Origin: Oasisia sp. SBJ-2009
Lineage: Eukaryota; Annelida; Polychaeta; Sabellida; Siboglinidae
NCBI GenBank assembly: GCA_964017155.1
Contig: OZ024858.1
Location: 24,960,687 to 25,024,686 of the forward strand
DNA: 64,000 nt
Reading direction: 5' to 3'
The position numbers and the translations under genes are program-made. The notes under the pieces were generated by a model. That model was given only the letters and a program-made list of their open reading frames with translations, ran no database searches and was not told the DNA's origin. Each line of letters starts with the position of its first letter. Within the stretch, counting starts at the first letter, position 1. Below, one piece after another: positions 61,666 through 64,000 of the stretch.

Positions 61666-64000
61666 AACCGTTCAGTGTCCATTTTTAGCAAATAGATGAA
61701 AGATATGCACAAATGAGTAGCGCTGCAATTCGTTTTCGTTCTGATGCACAATGTGTCAGAGTGAACAAGTTTGTGAGGTTGTTTTTCTCTCTTTGTCTGT
61801 CTCTCTTCTGATTTACCTCTCCCCATCCCATCCTTTTAAAAATACTCAACATTTTCTCCCTTCCTCCCTGCTTGGCGGCCCTTCGCCGTCTCCCTCTCCC
61901 ACTCCCTCACTTTCTTTATCCTCTACTATTTCCCTTCTCACTGTCCCTCTACACCCGTCTTTCTCCATACTTTCATCAACCAATCCTTTTCAACCCTCCC
62001 GTCATTCTAATTAAGCCGCAATTCGGTACGGTCATGGGTATTTGCACATTCGACAAGAACAGCGAAGCTACTTGTGCCATTCAAGGCAAACTTGATTTGC
62101 CCGTGTGTAATACCTGTCATGTGTCATTGTCAGTTTAACACAGACAATGCAATGTTTCACTGCCGTGGACATTCTTAGACTGACGTGCGGCCTCCGACAA
62201 TGATATGTTCTTGGTCCCGCTCAAGAACGCACTAATTGACAATGTATAATTAGCAACATCTGTCGCGTTGAACATGGCAGTTGCTACAAACAAATGCCTT
62301 AAGCGTTCGATCGAAAGCATGGATTTGTCGAATTTTAAGTGCAGTTGTAGTCGAAATGCAGTTCTCCCGGTTTTCAGTACAAGACCAACTTCACGTGTTT
62401 ACGGATGCTTCGTTTAGGGTCGGGTGCAGCGTATCGTATGATATTCAGCAAACGATATACATTTGACGCTCTATGTAGTTTGACAGTTGGTCTCGAATGA
62501 GCTGCACATGTTGCAGTTTGGGGAGTCATCAGACATTGGGATATACAATTAGACGTCAAAAAGAGAGCGACGACTACTACAGACAATTGCTTTAAGGTAG
62601 GCCATGTGTGTAATGTTGTTTTAGAACGGCAACTGTTGGTAGTACATTACATTAGTTGCCATGTGGTACATGCAGTGTCGACATTCTGTATCGCTAACAT
62701 GCATAGTCAAACCAGCAAGGCATTACGGAAGACAAACATTATCATCATTATGCATAACTGTTAGCATCGTTCTACTGTGAATATAATTATACAGATAATA
62801 CATTTCTCAGTAATCAAAACATTACTTGGCAACATAGTTTATATGTAATGAATGGATCCACTTGCTGATTTGCGTCGATGTAAATCGTAGGTAAGCATTG
62901 TATTTATTTATCAAAGAAAATAACTAATAATGTTTTAATCCACCTGTGTTTATTATTTTAAATTATGAATTCTCGTATATCAAGGCGAGTTATATTATTC
63001 ACTGTAGGGTGTACTGTATTATGTATCTGCGTTTAAAAATAATGCCTTATTTAATTTTATGAAGGAGGAAATGTCGGCGACGCCATATTGTTGCCCAACT
63101 TCCGCTATAGAACCATGAATCTGGTTAAGTCTACATTAATAATTATAGTTATGCATGTTAACATGTTTCATGTATTATATGATATAGCATGACATATAAG
63201 CGAAGTTGTAATGTAATGCTACAAAATAAATAACGTCAGATATATCAGCTTACGTGTTTTACAAGTTGACACCACAATTTCACCAGCTAAGGCTCGGCAT
63301 GGGTTTATAAGCAAACAAAATGGCTACCTTCTGCAACTGAGTGTTCCGACCGCACGTGGCGGAAGGGGTTACCAGTGACGCTCATCCTATGGAGGTCACA
63401 ACCGGTGCGGCGAACCGGGGTTTGGGCCAGGTAATTTCCCTCCCATAGGAACACTTCCGGCGGAAGTCGGTCAGTTGTGAGGGAGTAAGGATTGTGACCA
63501 ACCGTGCCAGGGAACGTTATGAGGAGCAACCGATGAGGTACCCCTGGCCGAACTAGTTACATTAGATTGTACTACAGGCTATATACCCAGTGTCTCCCAC
63601 TTCCTCATTCCCTCTCTTTTGTTTTTCAAAGTTTTTTTCTTGTAGGAAACAGTTATACTCGCAACAGCACATTGACTTATTTTAAGGTATATTGTAAATG
63701 TTTTAACAGCTTTAATCAGCCTCACGGTAAGCTTTAGTTAATTTGTTGTACGTACGTAAATATTATTGAAAGATATAAAAATGCTTGAACTCTCTTACAC
63801 TTCAAATGAGGAACGTCCACGCCTAAGTATACGTCGCCTTGTATGTAACTATAAGGGGACGTACCTAATTATATGTTGGAATTATATTATGTTGTATTAA
63901 AAAATATTTATTTTAATATCTGTAGATATATTTCATGATTTTTTCATTCTATAGTAATAATTATTATATTTTTCGTATATCGCGCTTATCCAAATAACTG
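61666..64000. other. Intergenic sequence, no gene seen
   Basis: CT-rich stretch at 61775-61990. Around 63330-63530 a GC-richer block has CACTTCCGGCGGAAGT (paired ETS-type cores) and an AAAATGGC near 63318, promoter-like, but no exon is supported. Confidence 0.4.

Overview
The window is nuclear DNA from an invertebrate animal. Protein-coding genes are split by GT-AG introns. Retroelement relics, tRNA-headed SINE-like repeats and DNA transposons lie between them, and the simple-repeat load is extreme (units of 2, 4, 5, 6, 7, 21, 22 and 43 bp). The mix of an IRF gene, a LicD-like gene, RTE and CR1-like LINEs and tRNA-headed SINEs fits a lophotrochozoan, most likely a mollusc. That assignment is inference, not something the sequence states.

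Layout. 1-1027: AT-rich, with one LINE tail. 1028-4565: a complete pogo/Tigger-type DNA transposon with TA target duplication and terminal inverted repeats. Its gene encodes an HTH + DDD transposase followed by an OTU-type cysteine protease domain and a C-terminal PHD finger. One frameshifting lesion lies just after the first catalytic Asp. 4.6-11 kb: SINE, CR1-like LINE and Gypsy integrase relics. 11.4-13.1 kb: a 22-bp minisatellite running into a fragment of an uncharacterised multicopy protein family. 13.6-14.36 kb and 17.26-17.72 kb: large tetra- and pentanucleotide arrays. 18-28.8 kb: gene-poor, with a kB-site cluster, an RT scrap, a SINE, AT arrays and a 371-bp MITE. 28.88-33.79 kb: a nine-coding-exon interferon regulatory factor gene on the plus strand. 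35.6-41.8 kb: simple repeats, including a 1.4-kb composite hexanucleotide array. 42.58-43.74 kb: a decayed 28S rRNA segment that stops a few bases short of the classical R2 retrotransposon site. 44.5-45.09 kb: a second MITE. 46.38-47.22 kb: an intronless LicD/fukutin-like gene. 47.4-50.9 kb: LINE RT scraps and ATAC arrays. 51.8-58.6 kb: at least four exons of an unrecognised coiled-coil and Gln-rich protein gene on the minus strand. Its introns hold 21-bp and 43-bp minisatellites and a young 5'-truncated RTE element with intact ORF and perfect 10-bp target duplications. 58.6-64 kb: no confident gene.

The host genes (IRF, LicD-like, coiled-coil gene) show no shared pathway and look like ordinary neighbours in a repeat-rich chromosome. 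The most unusual items are the pogo-OTU-PHD transposon and the 28S fragment ending at the R2 locus. Very long apparent ORFs over the tandem arrays are artefacts of repeat units without stop codons and are not annotated as genes.
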